From the NCBI RefSeq assembly GCF_019192965.1, contig NZ_JAHTKU010000010.1, positions 62,001 to 126,000 on the forward strand: a stretch of 64,000 bases of DNA, written 5' to 3'. Shown one piece after another: positions 33,837-42,417 of the stretch. Made by a program: the position numbers and the translations under genes. The first letter of the stretch is position 1; every line of letters begins with the position of its first letter. Source of the stretch: Nocardioides daeguensis (lineage in GTDB: Bacteria > Actinomycetota > Actinomycetes > Propionibacteriales > Nocardioidaceae). The notes below the pieces were generated by a model. That model ran no database searches and was not told the DNA's origin. It saw only the letters and a program-made list of their open reading frames with translations.

Positions 33837-34970
33837 TCAGGCGCTGAGCACGCCCACCTGGTCCCCGGCGTGCAGCGCCAACATCCGCGCCACCGTGCGG
33901 TCCCAGCCGTACTGCTCGGCCCGCCGCCGGGCAGCAGTACGACGGCGCGACTCCGGCCGCTCGAGGAGTCGCAGCACGGCGTCGGCCAGTGCCTGGGGGT
34001 CGGGTGCGCCCCACGCGCCGCACGACGCGTCGACGAGCTCACGGGCGCCGCCCCGGTCGGCGGTCACGACGGGGGTGCCGCACGCCAGCGCCTCCAGCAC
34101 CGCGAGCCCGAAGGTCTCGCCGGGGCACACGGACAGGGAGACGTCGGCGGCGGCGAGGCGGTCCCGGAGCGCGGCGCGGCCGTCGACGTACCCGTGGAAG
34201 TGGACGGGCGCGTCGCCCGCGATCTCCTCGAGCTCGTCGCGGTGCGGGCCCTCGCCGTACACGTCGAGGCGCAGCGGGATCCCACGCCGGTGCAGCGCGA
34301 CGGCGGTCGCGACCGCCAGGTGCGGGGACTTCTCGCGGGACAGCCGGCCGGCGTGCACCAGCCGCAGCTCGGACGAGGCGGGGTGGTCGACGGTGGGGCG
34401 GTGGAGGGTGGGCCGGAAGGTCGCGAGGTCGACGCCGAGCGGCACCCGCGCGACCGGGCAGCCGACGGCGTCCGCGACGGAGCGGAACTCCCCCTCGGCG
34501 TAGGCCGACGTCACGACCACGGTGTCGAAGCTGCGCACGATCAGCCGGTTGAGCAGGCCGATCGACACCTTCGAGGTGGTCTCCAGACCGGTGCGCATCG
34601 CGAACATGTCGCCCATCCGCTCGTGGGAGAGCAGCACCGAGCGCACGCCGTTGCGGCGGGCCCACCACGCGACGGGCAGCAGGGTCAGCTTGTCGCTCCA
34701 CTCGACGCTGGTCGGCGCGAACCGCTCGAGCACCTCGGTGACCCGCCACGGCTCGACGATCAGCCGGTACCCGCCGCCGACCCGCGGCGCCCGCACCTGC
34801 ACGACGTCGCCGAGCGCGGTCTCCCGGACGGCGTCGACCGGTCCGGGGATGACGAGGAGGCGTTCGGCTCCGGCGGCGACGTACCCCCGGCCGAGCTGCT
34901 CGATCGCAGTCCGCATGCCTCCCGAGGTCGCGCCGACGAAGTTGGCCAGCTGGGCGATCCGCACGGGCAC
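33837..34970 (-). CDS. Family 4 glycosyltransferase
   Basis: 377 residues from GTG 34970 (GTG 34964 also possible). GT-B fold: the N-terminal Gly-rich loop FVGATSGGMRTAIEQLGRGY, the linker VPLGVDLATFRP, the sugar-nucleotide site LVHAGRLSREKSPHLA and the E-x7-E motif CPGETFGLAVLEALACG. Such enzymes build phosphatidylinositol mannosides or other cell-envelope glycans. Upstream, 76 bases separate it from the divergent pirin gene. Its stop sits directly at the outer edge of the right inverted repeat. Confidence 0.88.
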   Translation of the reverse strand: MPVRIAQLANFVGATSGGMRTAIEQLGRGYVAAGAERLLVIPGPVDAVRETALGDVVQVRAPRVGGGYRLIVEPWRVTEVLERFAPTSVEWSDKLTLLPVAWWARRNGVRSVLLSHERMGDMFAMRTGLETTSKVSIGLLNRLIVRSFDTVVVTSAYAEGEFRSVADAVGCPVARVPLGVDLATFRPTLHRPTVDHPASSELRLVHAGRLSREKSPHLAVATAVALHRRGIPLRLDVYGEGPHRDELEEIAGDAPVHFHGYVDGRAALRDRLAAADVSLSVCPGETFGLAVLEALACGTPVVTADRGGARELVDASCGAWGAPDPQALADAVLRLLERPESRRRTAARRRAEQYGWDRTVARMLALHAGDQVGVLSA

Positions 34971-35046
34971 ACCATCGCGGCGGCGGGTGAACCGCGCGCC
35001 ACGACCCGACCACGGCCCGGTTGACGGGCGCGAAAGGATGGTGACC

Positions 35047-36054
35047 ATGAGCAACCCGGAAGCCCAGCCCGACGAGGTGATCTGCGAGGGCCGGAGGGCC
35101 GCCGGCGTCGAGCTGATGGAGCCGCGGGAGGTGCCGTTGGGCGGCCCCCGGGCGATGCCGGTACGCCGCACCCTGCCGCAGCGGCACCGCTCGCTGATCG
35201 GCGCGTGGTGCTTCCTCGACCACTACGGCCCCGACCTGGTCAGCGAGAGCGGCGGGATGGAGGTCGCGCCGCACCCGCACACCGGGCTGCAGACCGTGAG
35301 CTGGCTGTTCACGGGCGAGATCGAGCACCGCGACAGCGCCGGGAACGTCGCGATGGTGCGGCCGAAGGAGGTCAACCTGATGACCGCCGGCCGTGGCATC
35401 AGCCACTCCGAGGTCTCGACGCCGGAGACGACCGTGCTGCACGGCGCGCAGCTGTGGGTCGCGCTCCCGGACGCCGACCGCGACACGGATCCCGGCTTCC
35501 AGCACTACGCGCCGGCCGAGGTCGGCGGGGAGGGCTGGCGGGCGCACGTCTTCCTCGGGTCGCTGCTCGGCGACAGCTCGCCCGTGACGACCTTCACCCC
35601 GCTGCTCGGCGCCGAGCTGGTCCTGGACCCCGGGACGACGCTGCGCGTGCCCGTCGACCCCGCCTTCGAGCTCGGCGTCCTCGTCGACCTCGGCTCCGTG
35701 TCGGTCGGTGGCGCGGACGGGGTCGAGGCGTCGGTGGCCGACCTCGCCTACGTGCCGCCCGGCGGCGACGAGCTGGCCCTGGTCGCGGGCGCCGACGGGG
35801 CGCGCCTCCTCGTGCTGGGCGGGCCGCCGTTCGGCGAGTCGATCGTGATGTGGTGGAACTTCGTGGGCCGCACCCACGAGGAGGTCGTGGCCTACCGCGC
35901 CGCCTGGCAGGAGCAGATCACCGGCCCCGACGGCGCCGTGCTGCCGGACAGCCGGCTGGTCGCGCCGGGCCGCTTCGGCGTCGTACCCGACCAGCCGTTG
36001 CGCCCGATCCCCGCGCCCGGACTGCCCAACGCGCGGCTCAGGGAACGCCGGTGA
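35047..36054 (+). CDS. Pirin-family protein
   Basis: 335 residues. The ATG at 35047 has AAAGGA eight bases upstream, favouring it over ATG 35038. The cupin metal site is visible as HPHTGLQTVSWLF, then GEIEHRDSAGN, and GRGISHSEVS with further His/Glu ligands. The C-terminal pirin domain includes ARLLVLGGPPFGESIVMWWNFVGRTHEE. Known pirins act as quercetin dioxygenase-like enzymes or redox-sensing cofactors; which applies here is unclear. The stop overlaps the LrgA-like gene's GTG, so three genes form one operon. Confidence 0.9.
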   Translation: MSNPEAQPDEVICEGRRAAGVELMEPREVPLGGPRAMPVRRTLPQRHRSLIGAWCFLDHYGPDLVSESGGMEVAPHPHTGLQTVSWLFTGEIEHRDSAGNVAMVRPKEVNLMTAGRGISHSEVSTPETTVLHGAQLWVALPDADRDTDPGFQHYAPAEVGGEGWRAHVFLGSLLGDSSPVTTFTPLLGAELVLDPGTTLRVPVDPAFELGVLVDLGSVSVGGADGVEASVADLAYVPPGGDELALVAGADGARLLVLGGPPFGESIVMWWNFVGRTHEEVVAYRAAWQEQITGPDGAVLPDSRLVAPGRFGVVPDQPLRPIPAPGLPNARLRERR

Positions 36055-36446
36055 TCGCAGGCCTCACCTGGCTGCTCGTCTTCCAGGTGCTCGGCGAGGT
36101 GGTCGTCCGGGTGCTCGACGTCACGGTTCCCGGGCCGGTCGCGGGGATGCTCCTGATGTTCGTGTTCCTGCGGCTGCGGAGGTACGGCGACGACGGCTCC
36201 ATCGTCCGCGCCGGCAGCGCCCTGCTGCGGCACCTCCAGCTGTTCTTCGTGCCGGCGGGCGTCGGCATCGTGGTCTACCTGGGGGTGCTGCGCGACCACG
36301 CGCTGCCCATCGCGGCCGCCGTGCTGGGCTCCTGGCTGATCGGGTTGGTCGTCGTCGCCTGGACGGCGGTCGGTCTCGAACGGCTGCTCGGCAAGCCCCG
36401 CGACGACCTCGAGCCCGGTCCGCACGGCGCCGGGGAGGCGGCGTGA
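36051..36446 (+). CDS. lrgA: LrgA/CidA-family holin-like protein
   Basis: 131 residues, four TM helices. The family core VLDVTVPGPVAGMLLMFVFL (about 22-41) and the LFFVPAGVGIVVYLG segment are clear. These proteins influence murein hydrolase export and pyruvate/small-solute transport in other bacteria. The GTG overlaps the pirin stop and the gene end overlaps LrgB by four bases. Confidence 0.88.
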   Translation: MIAGLTWLLVFQVLGEVVVRVLDVTVPGPVAGMLLMFVFLRLRRYGDDGSIVRAGSALLRHLQLFFVPAGVGIVVYLGVLRDHALPIAAAVLGSWLIGLVVVAWTAVGLERLLGKPRDDLEPGPHGAGEAA

Positions 36447-37150
36447 GGGACGACCTCCTCGACCTCGCCCGCTCGCCGTTGGCCCTGCTGCTGGTCACGC
36501 TCCTCGGCTACCAGGCCGGCCGTTGGCTGCAGGCCCGGACGGGCGGGCACGCGCTCGCCCAGCCGGTGCTGCCCGCGATCGGCGCGGCCGCCCTGGCCAT
36601 CACCGTGCTCGACGTCGACTACGCCGACTACCGCAGCGCCACGGAGCTGATCGCCTTCTGGCTCGGTCCGGCGACGGTGGCGCTCGCGATCCCGCTGCAC
36701 CGGCAGGCCGACCGGCTCAAGGGGTTCGTCGTACCGCTGCTCGTCGCGATCGTCGTCGGTGCCGCGACCTCGATCGTCACCGCCGTGCTGATCGCCCGGG
36801 TGCTCGGCGCCGACGAGGTCCTCGAGAAGACCCTCGCCACCAAGGCGGCCACCACGCCCGTCGCGATCGCTCTGACCGACACCCTCGGCGGGATCCCGCC
36901 GCTGGCCGCGGTGTTCGCGATCAGCATCGGGATCTTCAGCGCGATCACCGGTCCCGCCACGCTCGACCTGCTGCGGGTCCGCGACCGCCGCGCCCGCGGC
37001 CTCGCCGTCGGTGCCGTGTCGCACGGCATCGGTGCCTCCCGGATGCTGCGCGAGGACGAGACCGAGGGCGCCTTCGCCGGCCTCGCCATGGGCCTGTCCG
37101 CCCTGGCGATCAGCCTGCTGGTTCCGGTCCTGGCCCTGGTCCTGTTCTGA
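36443..37150 (+). CDS. lrgB: LrgB/CidB-family membrane protein
   Basis: 235 residues, six to seven TM helices, with the signature run LGPATVALAIPLHRQ, then LATKAATTPVAIALTDTLGG, ITGPATLDLLRVRDRRARGLAVGAVSHGIGASR and the conserved EGAFAGLAMGL. It works with the LrgA-like protein encoded upstream (GTG overlapping its stop). A small hairpin follows the stop. Confidence 0.9.
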   Translation: MRDDLLDLARSPLALLLVTLLGYQAGRWLQARTGGHALAQPVLPAIGAAALAITVLDVDYADYRSATELIAFWLGPATVALAIPLHRQADRLKGFVVPLLVAIVVGAATSIVTAVLIARVLGADEVLEKTLATKAATTPVAIALTDTLGGIPPLAAVFAISIGIFSAITGPATLDLLRVRDRRARGLAVGAVSHGIGASRMLREDETEGAFAGLAMGLSALAISLLVPVLALVLF

Positions 37151-37159
37151 GCGGGATGT

Positions 37160-37179
37160 GCTCGGTCGACCTACCGAGC
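37160..37179. terminator. Short hairpin after lrgB
   Basis: GCTCGGT, loop CGACCT, ACCGAGC: seven pairs, nine bases after the stop. Weak but the only hairpin before the next promoter. Confidence 0.4.
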
Positions 37180-37276
37180 CTGTCGCTGCGCGGCCGGATC
37201 GACGACGAAACCGGTAGTTGAACCGCGCGCCGGCGACTTACGACCGTGGTCGGACGCCCGGCGCCCGACGAGGGGC

Positions 37277-37282
37277 TAGGTT
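37277..37282 (+). promoter_or_regulatory. Leaderless -10 element of the amidase gene
   Basis: TAGGTT followed by six bases and then the ATG at 37289; no ribosome site is present. Confidence 0.5.
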
Positions 37283-37288
37283 CCCTGC

Positions 37289-38686
37289 ATGCGCGTGCAC
37301 GCCTTCACCGACGACGCCCTCGACGACCTCGACGCGGTCGGCCTCGCCGAACACCTCGGCGCCGGCAAGCTCTCCGCGGCGGAGGCCGCCGAGGCCGCGA
37401 TCGCCCGGATCGAGGCGGTCGACGGCGAGCTCAACGCGATGGCGTACGTCGCCTACGACCGGGCTCGCAGCGACGCCCGGAACCTGCGCCCCGGCTACCT
37501 GGCCGGCGTCCCCACCCTGGTCAAGGACAACGTCGACGTCGCCGGCATGCCGACCCGGTCGGGCACCGACGCGTGGGAGCCACGTCCGGCGAAGCGCAAC
37601 GGCGACTTCGCCGACATGTACCTGGCCACGGGGCTGGTGCCGCTCGGCAAGAGCCAGCTCTCCGAGTACGGCTTCAGCGCCTCCGCCGAGCACCCCCGTC
37701 TCGGTGCGGTGCGCACGCCGTGGGACACCGAGCGCACCGCCGGCGCGTCGAGCTCCGGCTCGGCCGCGCTCGTCGCCGCCGGCGCCGTCCCCCTCGCCCA
37801 CGCCAACGACGGCGGCGGCTCGATCCGCATCCCGGCCGCGGTCAACGGCCTGGTCGGACTCAAGCCCACGCGTGGCCGACTGGCGCAGGACAAGCTCTTC
37901 CGCGACATGCCGATCCGGATCATCTCCGACGGTGTCGTCACCCGCTCCGTGCGTGACACCGCCGCGTTCTACCGCGAGGCCGAGCGCCACTACCGCAACC
38001 TCGACCTGCCGCCGATCGGCGACCTGACCCGGCCGATCAAGCGCCGGCTGCGGATCGCGCTCACCACCAGCGGCGTCGGCCGCAGCGCCGACGCCGAGAC
38101 CCGCGCCCTCACCGAGCAGACCGCCAGCCTGCTCGAGGATCTCGGCCACACGGTGACCGAGACCGAGGTCCCGGTGGCCCCCTCGTTCGTCGACGACTTC
38201 CTGCTCTACTGGGCGCTGCTCGCGCAGGCCATGCTCACCACCGGCCGCCCGTTCCACGGCCGCAGCTGGGACGCCTCGAAGCACGACAACCTCACCCTCG
38301 GCCTCGCCCGCCACGCCCGCCGCAACCTGCACAAGGTGCCCGGCGCGATCGCCCGACTCAAGCGCGCCGGCGCCCAGGCCGAGCTCTACCACCAGAAGTA
38401 CGACGTCGCGCTGACGCCGACGCTCGCGACCGGGACCCCCAAGGTCGGGCACCTCGACCCGACCCAGGACTACGCCACGATCATCGACCGCCTGCTGGAC
38501 TGGGTGGCCTTCACGCCGTGGCAGAACATCACCGGCGCACCGGCCATCTCGCTGCCCCTCGCCACCACCGCCGGCGGCCTGCCGCAGGGGATGATGCTGG
38601 GTGCCGGCCGGGGCCAGGAGGCGGTCCTCATCGAGCTCGCCTACGAGCTCGAGCAGGCTCGTCCCTTCGCCCGGATCCAGGGGTGA
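37289..38686 (+). CDS. Amidase (amidase-signature family)
   Basis: 465 residues. The catalytic Ser-cisSer-Lys triad is visible: Lys in GVPTLVKDNVDVAG (about 76), cis-Ser in the AGASSSGSAALVAAG segment, and the nucleophile in HANDGGGSIRIPAAVNGLVGLKPTRGR (split HANDGGGSIRIP / AAVNGLVGLKPTRGR). It hydrolyses an amide such as an acyl-amide, nitrile-derived amide or peptide; the substrate is not predictable. It is monocistronic, ending about 60 bases before tRNA-Thr. Confidence 0.9.
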   Translation: MRVHAFTDDALDDLDAVGLAEHLGAGKLSAAEAAEAAIARIEAVDGELNAMAYVAYDRARSDARNLRPGYLAGVPTLVKDNVDVAGMPTRSGTDAWEPRPAKRNGDFADMYLATGLVPLGKSQLSEYGFSASAEHPRLGAVRTPWDTERTAGASSSGSAALVAAGAVPLAHANDGGGSIRIPAAVNGLVGLKPTRGRLAQDKLFRDMPIRIISDGVVTRSVRDTAAFYREAERHYRNLDLPPIGDLTRPIKRRLRIALTTSGVGRSADAETRALTEQTASLLEDLGHTVTETEVPVAPSFVDDFLLYWALLAQAMLTTGRPFHGRSWDASKHDNLTLGLARHARRNLHKVPGAIARLKRAGAQAELYHQKYDVALTPTLATGTPKVGHLDPTQDYATIIDRLLDWVAFTPWQNITGAPAISLPLATTAGGLPQGMMLGAGRGQEAVLIELAYELEQARPFARIQG

Positions 38687-38708
38687 TCTCCCGAAAAGCG
38701 GCGCCGAT

Positions 38709-38737
38709 TTCGGACGGTGCGGCAGCGCGTGTATCGT
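38709..38737 (+). promoter_or_regulatory. Probable promoter of the tRNA-Thr/tRNA-Met unit
   Basis: TTCGGA (38709-38714), 17-base spacer, TATCGT (38732-38737), 11 bases before the tRNA-Thr 5' end. The -35 is weak; the -10 equals that proposed for rpoB. Confidence 0.45.
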
Positions 38738-38748
38738 TCTCCGTCGTT

Positions 38749-38821
38749 GCCCCTTTAGCTCAGTCGGCAGAGCGTCTCCATGGTAAGGAGAAGGTCTACG
38801 GTTCGATTCCGTAAAGGGGCT
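38749..38821 (+). tRNA. tRNA-Thr (GGT)
   Basis: 73-base cloverleaf: acceptor GCCCCTT pairs with AAGGGGC, D-arm TAGCTCAGTCGGCAGAGC, anticodon loop ATGGTAA giving GGT, T-loop GTTCGATTC. No encoded CCA. The position next to tRNA-Met and rpmG is conserved in actinobacteria. Confidence 0.95.
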
Positions 38822-38896
38822 CTGAGATGGGGCGCCGCCGCACGACCCACCCGGGGTGATCTGGGCCGGGAAGCGCGGAGGGCGCCCTCCTCACGT

Positions 38897-38970
38897 GGCG
38901 GGATAGCTCAGACGGTTAGAGCGCACGACTCATAATCGTGAGGTCACGGGTTCGATCCCCGTTCCCGCTA
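38897..38970 (+). tRNA. tRNA-Met (CAT)
   Basis: 74 bases: acceptor GGCGGGA with TCCCGCT (one G-T pair), anticodon stem CACGA/TCGTG and loop CTCATAA giving CAT, T-arm ACGGG-TTCGATC-CCCGT. The D-arm and first pair look like an elongator rather than initiator tRNA. Confidence 0.93.
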
Positions 38971-39013
38971 CCGAGTATCCCGGTTCCACCACCAGCAACT
39001 CAAAGGACTTCCT

Positions 39014-39184
39014 GTGGCCAGCAAGAGCAGCGACGTTCGCCCCAAGATCACGCTCGCGTGCGTGGACTGCAAGGAGCGCAACTACATCACCAAGAAGAAC
39101 CGCCGGAACGACCCCGACCGCATCGAGCTGTCGAAGTTCTGCCCGCGGTGCCGCAAGCACACCGCGCACCGCGAGACCCGCTGA
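39014..39184 (+). CDS. rpmG: Ribosomal protein bL33
   Basis: 56 residues, GTG start after AAAGGA. The sequence begins [19 protein letters not shown] and ends [12 protein letters not shown]. Two pairs, CVDC and CPRC, form the zinc ribbon of the C+ type of L33. It is a large-subunit protein near the E site. Followed by a strong terminator. Confidence 0.96.
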   Translation: MASKSSDVRPKITLACVDCKERNYITKKNRRNDPDRIELSKFCPRCRKHTAHRETR

Positions 39185-39205
39185 CCCAGCGGCTCAACCG
39201 TCTTC

Positions 39206-39244
39206 TCGAAGGCCCGCCTCCCCACCCGGGAGGCGGGCCTTCGA
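39206..39244. terminator. 17-bp hairpin after rpmG
   Basis: TCGAAGGCCCGCCTCCC, 5-base loop, exact complement ending at 39244. It is 21 bases after the stop and separates rpmG from hadA. Confidence 0.85.
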
Positions 39245-39272
39245 CGTACCCGGGCCCGTGCGACTCCCGCTG

Positions 39273-39284
39273 ACTCGCGAGTAG
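39273..39284. promoter_or_regulatory. Operator-like dyad upstream of hadA
   Basis: ACTCGCGAGTAG; its complement, CTACTCGCGAGT, is identical over 12 bases to 50631-50642 in front of the mce operon. It sits about 15-26 bases before the -10 element, overlapping the -35 region, as expected for a repressor. Confidence 0.5.
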
Positions 39285-39298
39285 CCGAACCGGCCGAC

Positions 39299-39304
39299 TA
39301 GGGT
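39299..39304 (+). promoter_or_regulatory. Leaderless -10 element of hadA
   Basis: TAGGGT, six bases, then ATG 39311; no Shine-Dalgarno. Confidence 0.5.
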
Positions 39305-39310
39305 CGAGAC

Positions 39311-39706
39311 ATGCCGATCGACGCGTCCCTGGTCGGGCGTGCCTTCCCGCCCACCTCGCCGGTTCCGGTCACGACGGAGGCCGTCACGGCCTTCGCCACG
39401 GCCATCGGCGGCGGCGCGACGGCCACCGTCCCGCCGACCTTCCCCATCGTGGTCACCTTCGCGGCCCTGCAGGACTTCCTGGCCGCCGAGCAGGTCGAGC
39501 TGTCCCGCATCGTGCACGGCGACCAGCGCTTCCGCTACGAGCGCCCCGTGGTCGTCGGCGACGTGCTCACCGCGACGCTCACCGTCACCGGCGTGCGCTC
39601 CATCGGCGGCAACGACATCATCAGCACGTCGAGCGAGCTCACCGACGCGACCGGCGCCCTCGTCTGCACGGCCACCGCCACCCTGGTCCACCGCGGAGGT
39701 GCCTGA
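39311..39706 (+). CDS. hadA: MaoC/HadA-like dehydratase N-subunit
   Basis: 131 residues, hot-dog fold. FPPTSPVPVTTEAVTAFATAIGG, PPTFPIVVTFAALQDFLA, VHGDQRFRYERPVVVGDVLTATLTV and TSSELTDATGALVCTATATLVHR follow the FAS1-like HadA/MaoC N-domain pattern. It lacks the catalytic Asp-His of its partner, as expected for the structural subunit. It pairs with the next gene's product to dehydrate (3R)-hydroxyacyl thioesters. The location after rpmG matches mycobacterial rpmG2-hadABC. The function here is inferred, since Nocardioidaceae lack mycolates. Confidence 0.88.
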   Translation: MPIDASLVGRAFPPTSPVPVTTEAVTAFATAIGGGATATVPPTFPIVVTFAALQDFLAAEQVELSRIVHGDQRFRYERPVVVGDVLTATLTVTGVRSIGGNDIISTSSELTDATGALVCTATATLVHRGGA

Positions 39707-40107
39707 TGACCGCCCTGACGCCCGGTGCCGCGCTCGAGCCGCTCACCTACGAGATCACCCGCGCCGACCTCGTCGCGTACGCCGTCGCGAGCGGCGACCA
39801 CAACCCGATCCACCAGGACGAGGAGATCGCGCGCGCGGTCGGCCTCCCCGGCGTGATCGCCCACGGCATGTACACCCTCGCGCTGGTCGGTCGTGCCGTC
39901 GCGGCCTGGACCGACGAGGCCGAGGTGCTCGAGCTGGGTGCGAAGTTCGTCGCGCCGGTCCTCGTCCCCGCCGAGGGGGCGGCGCGGGTCACCGTCGCCG
40001 GCACCGTCGGCGACCGCTCCGACGACGGCCTCCTGACGCTGGCCCTCGAGGTCACCGCCGACGGCACCAAGGTGCTGGGCGCACCCAAGGTGACCGTGCG
40101 CGCCTGA
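39706..40107 (+). CDS. hadB: MaoC-like (R)-hydroxyacyl dehydratase catalytic subunit
   Basis: 133 residues. The hydratase-2 motif YAVASGDHNPIHQDEEIAR (about 25-43) supplies the catalytic Asp and His. Then GLPGVIAHGMYTLALVGRAV, as in HadB/R-hydratases. The ATG overlaps the hadA stop (TGATG) and its stop overlaps the murB start in the same way, so the three genes are coupled. Confidence 0.9.
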   Translation: MTALTPGAALEPLTYEITRADLVAYAVASGDHNPIHQDEEIARAVGLPGVIAHGMYTLALVGRAVAAWTDEAEVLELGAKFVAPVLVPAEGAARVTVAGTVGDRSDDGLLTLALEVTADGTKVLGAPKVTVRA

Positions 40108-41147
40108 TGCCCCCGACGACCGCCGCCCCCGCGCTGGCGGACCTGACGACCCTGCGCCTCGGCGGTGCCGCGCGACACTACGTCGCCGCGCCGGACGCGG
40201 ACGCCCTCGTCGCGGCCGTGACCGAGGCCGACCGGGCCGGCGAGCCGGTGCTCCTCGTGGGCGGCGGCAGCAACCTGGTCGTCGCCGACGAGGGCTTCGC
40301 CGGCACCGTCGTCCACCTGACCGGCGGCGGCGTGCAGGTCGTCGAGGACGGCGACCGGGTGGCGGTGACCGTCGCCGCTGGCGAGCCGTGGGACGCCTTC
40401 GTCGCCCGCGCCGTCGCCGAGGGCTGGGTCGGCGTCGAGGCCCTCTCCGGCATCCCCGGTACGACGGGCGCCACCCCGATCCAGAACGTCGGCGCCTACG
40501 GCCAGGAGGTCGCCCAGACGATCACCGCGGTCACCGTCTGGGACCGCGTGCTGCGCGGGTCGCGCACCTTCACCGGCGACGAGTGCCGCTTCTCCTACCG
40601 CCACTCGCGGTTCAAGGCCGACCCCGGCCGCCACCTCGTCCTCGACGTGACCTTCGGCCTCGACCGCGGGGAGCTGTCCGCCCCGGTGGCCTACGCCGAG
40701 CTGGCCCGCACCCTCGGCGTCGCGGTGGGGGAGCGGGCTGCGCTGGTCGCCGTACGGGAGGCGGTGCTGGGGCTGCGCCGCGGCAAGGGCATGGTCCTCG
40801 ACGCAGTCGACCACGACACCTGGAGCGCGGGCTCGTTCTTCACCAACCCGTTCGTCGACCCGACACAGCTGCCCGAGGGCGCGCCGTCGTACCCCCAGCC
40901 GGACGGACGCGTGAAGACCAGCGCCGCGTGGCTGATCGAGCATGCCGGCTTCGCGAAGGGCTTCGGGCTCGAGCGTCCCGACGCCCGGGTCTCGCTGTCG
41001 ACCAAGCACACCCTGGCGCTCACCAACCGCGGCGGTGCCACCACGGCGGCCCTGCTCGACCTCGCGCGCGAGGTGCGCGACGGGGTCAGGCAGCGCTTCG
41101 GGATCGAGCTGGTCAACGAGCCGGTCCTCGTCGGCTGCGCCCTGTGA
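40107..41147 (+). CDS. murB: UDP-N-acetylenolpyruvoylglucosamine reductase
   Basis: 346 residues. Reduces UDP-GlcNAc-enolpyruvate to UDP-MurNAc in peptidoglycan synthesis. FAD-binding region VLLVGGGSNLVVADEGFAG; GIPGTTGATPIQNVGAYGQE; RFSYRHSRFK with the conserved Tyr/Arg; catalytic Ser in WSAGSFFTNPF; last catalytic Glu in ELVNEPVLVG. It is a type I MurB. Coupled to hadB by TGATG overlap. Confidence 0.95.
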   Translation: MPPTTAAPALADLTTLRLGGAARHYVAAPDADALVAAVTEADRAGEPVLLVGGGSNLVVADEGFAGTVVHLTGGGVQVVEDGDRVAVTVAAGEPWDAFVARAVAEGWVGVEALSGIPGTTGATPIQNVGAYGQEVAQTITAVTVWDRVLRGSRTFTGDECRFSYRHSRFKADPGRHLVLDVTFGLDRGELSAPVAYAELARTLGVAVGERAALVAVREAVLGLRRGKGMVLDAVDHDTWSAGSFFTNPFVDPTQLPEGAPSYPQPDGRVKTSAAWLIEHAGFAKGFGLERPDARVSLSTKHTLALTNRGGATTAALLDLAREVRDGVRQRFGIELVNEPVLVGCAL

Positions 41148-41183
41148 CGTTTGGGGACCTCCCCGCGGCGGTATGCCGAGCGG

Positions 41184-41204
41184 GGCGCGCCATGGGAGCG
41201 CGCC
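41184..41204 (+). promoter_or_regulatory. Hairpins between murB and secreted protein gene
   Basis: GGCGCGC/GCGCGCC with a 7-base loop at 41184-41204, immediately after CCCCGC...GCGGGG (41161-41185). They could end murB transcripts or fold in the 5' leader of the next gene. Confidence 0.35.
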
Positions 41205-41227
41205 GTCCAGCTCTCGAGGAGAAGTCC

Positions 41228-42238
41228 GTGAACCGTCCTGCCCGGCGTCGTACCGCCGCCTGTGTTGCTGTCGCCGCGATCGCTGCCGGTGGCCTGGCCA
41301 GCATCCCGAGCTCCGCGCTCGCCACGGTGGACTACACCACGGTCGGCGGCCGCACCTACGCGTCGGCGAGCATCCCCTCCGGCCAGACCTACACCTGCAA
41401 CCGGTCGGGCACGGCCGACGGCAGCAACAACGTGACCTGGACCGACAACGGCGTCCCGGTGACGCGCTCCTTCGCCACCTCGACCACCTTCACCCGCTCC
41501 AACGCCACCACCGACAAGACCACCGTGCAGACGTCCGGCTCGGCCACGGTCACCGCGACCCCGGTGTCGACCGGCGCGGCGCCTGCGACCATCACGGGCT
41601 CGGCGAGCGTCACGGCCAGTGCCACCTCGGCCCTCGCCTCGACCGGCTGCACCGTGTACGGCGACGCCTACCGTCGCGCCGAGGGCGGGTTCACCCTCAC
41701 CCAGCCGATGTGGGCGACGATCTCGGGCTCCGGCGACGGCACCGGCCGCGGCTCGGTCTACGTCTACGACGAGACGAGCCAGACCGGCATCGAGCTCGGT
41801 CCCCGGGCGTCCGGCAGCACGACGGTGCTGCTGCCGGCGGGAGAGGTCGGCGTCTCCTTCGGCGCCGACGTCTACGTCAGCGCCAGCGGCACGCGTGAGG
41901 AGGCGGCGTCCTACTCGGGCACCTTCCGCATCGACCTGCAGCCGGTCGGCGCGGCCGGTGCGGTCGACGGCAAGGGGGCCGGGTACGTCCAGCTGGGCGC
42001 GCGGGACTGCGCCACCGGCACCGTGGCCGCCGTCGTCACGAAGAAGGCGAAGAAGAAGGCCCGCAGCGTCCTGGTGCGCGCCAACGGAGCCAAGGTCGCC
42101 AAGCTGAAGGGCAAGAAGCTGAAGCCGACGATGCTGGCCGTGCCGGCGAACCGCCTCGCCCCCGTCACCGTGAGCGCCAAGGTCGCGCTGAAGAACGGCA
42201 AGAAGGCCACCGTGACCCGGTCCTACCTCGCCTGCTGA
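41228..42238 (+). CDS. Secreted Lys-rich-tail protein, paralogue 1 (family unknown)
   Basis: 336 residues, GTG start with GAGGAG seven bases upstream. The signal peptide ends near SSALA-T (about 38). The middle is Ser/Thr-rich beta sequence. The last 90 residues have RDCATGTVAAVVTKKAKKKARS, VAKLKGKKLKPTML and a C-terminal YLAC. The tail resembles the basic repeats of other actinobacterial surface proteins that may bind teichoic acid or nucleic acid; this is a guess. Paralogue 2 follows and has the same length. No domain I can name. Confidence 0.8.
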   Translation: MNRPARRRTAACVAVAAIAAGGLASIPSSALATVDYTTVGGRTYASASIPSGQTYTCNRSGTADGSNNVTWTDNGVPVTRSFATSTTFTRSNATTDKTTVQTSGSATVTATPVSTGAAPATITGSASVTASATSALASTGCTVYGDAYRRAEGGFTLTQPMWATISGSGDGTGRGSVYVYDETSQTGIELGPRASGSTTVLLPAGEVGVSFGADVYVSASGTREEAASYSGTFRIDLQPVGAAGAVDGKGAGYVQLGARDCATGTVAAVVTKKAKKKARSVLVRANGAKVAKLKGKKLKPTMLAVPANRLAPVTVSAKVALKNGKKATVTRSYLAC

Positions 42239-42270
42239 CGCCGGGGAGGCGTGAGGACTCCTTCTGTGGT

Positions 42271-42300
42271 CGCCCAGCCCTCGGAATCGTGGGCTGGGCG
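42271..42300. terminator. 10-bp hairpin between paralogues
   Basis: CGCCCAGCCC, 10-base loop, GGGCTGGGCG; 33 bases after the stop of paralogue 1. Confidence 0.65.
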
Positions 42301-42417
42301 GAAGGTAAAGAAAGCCCGATCCTCCCGTCGGGGCCGGTCGCACTCGTTAGCGTCGCAAGCCCGACCCCTGGACGGTGCTGGACCGAGGCGCCGCCGAACC
42401 TTCTCGAGGAGCTCTTG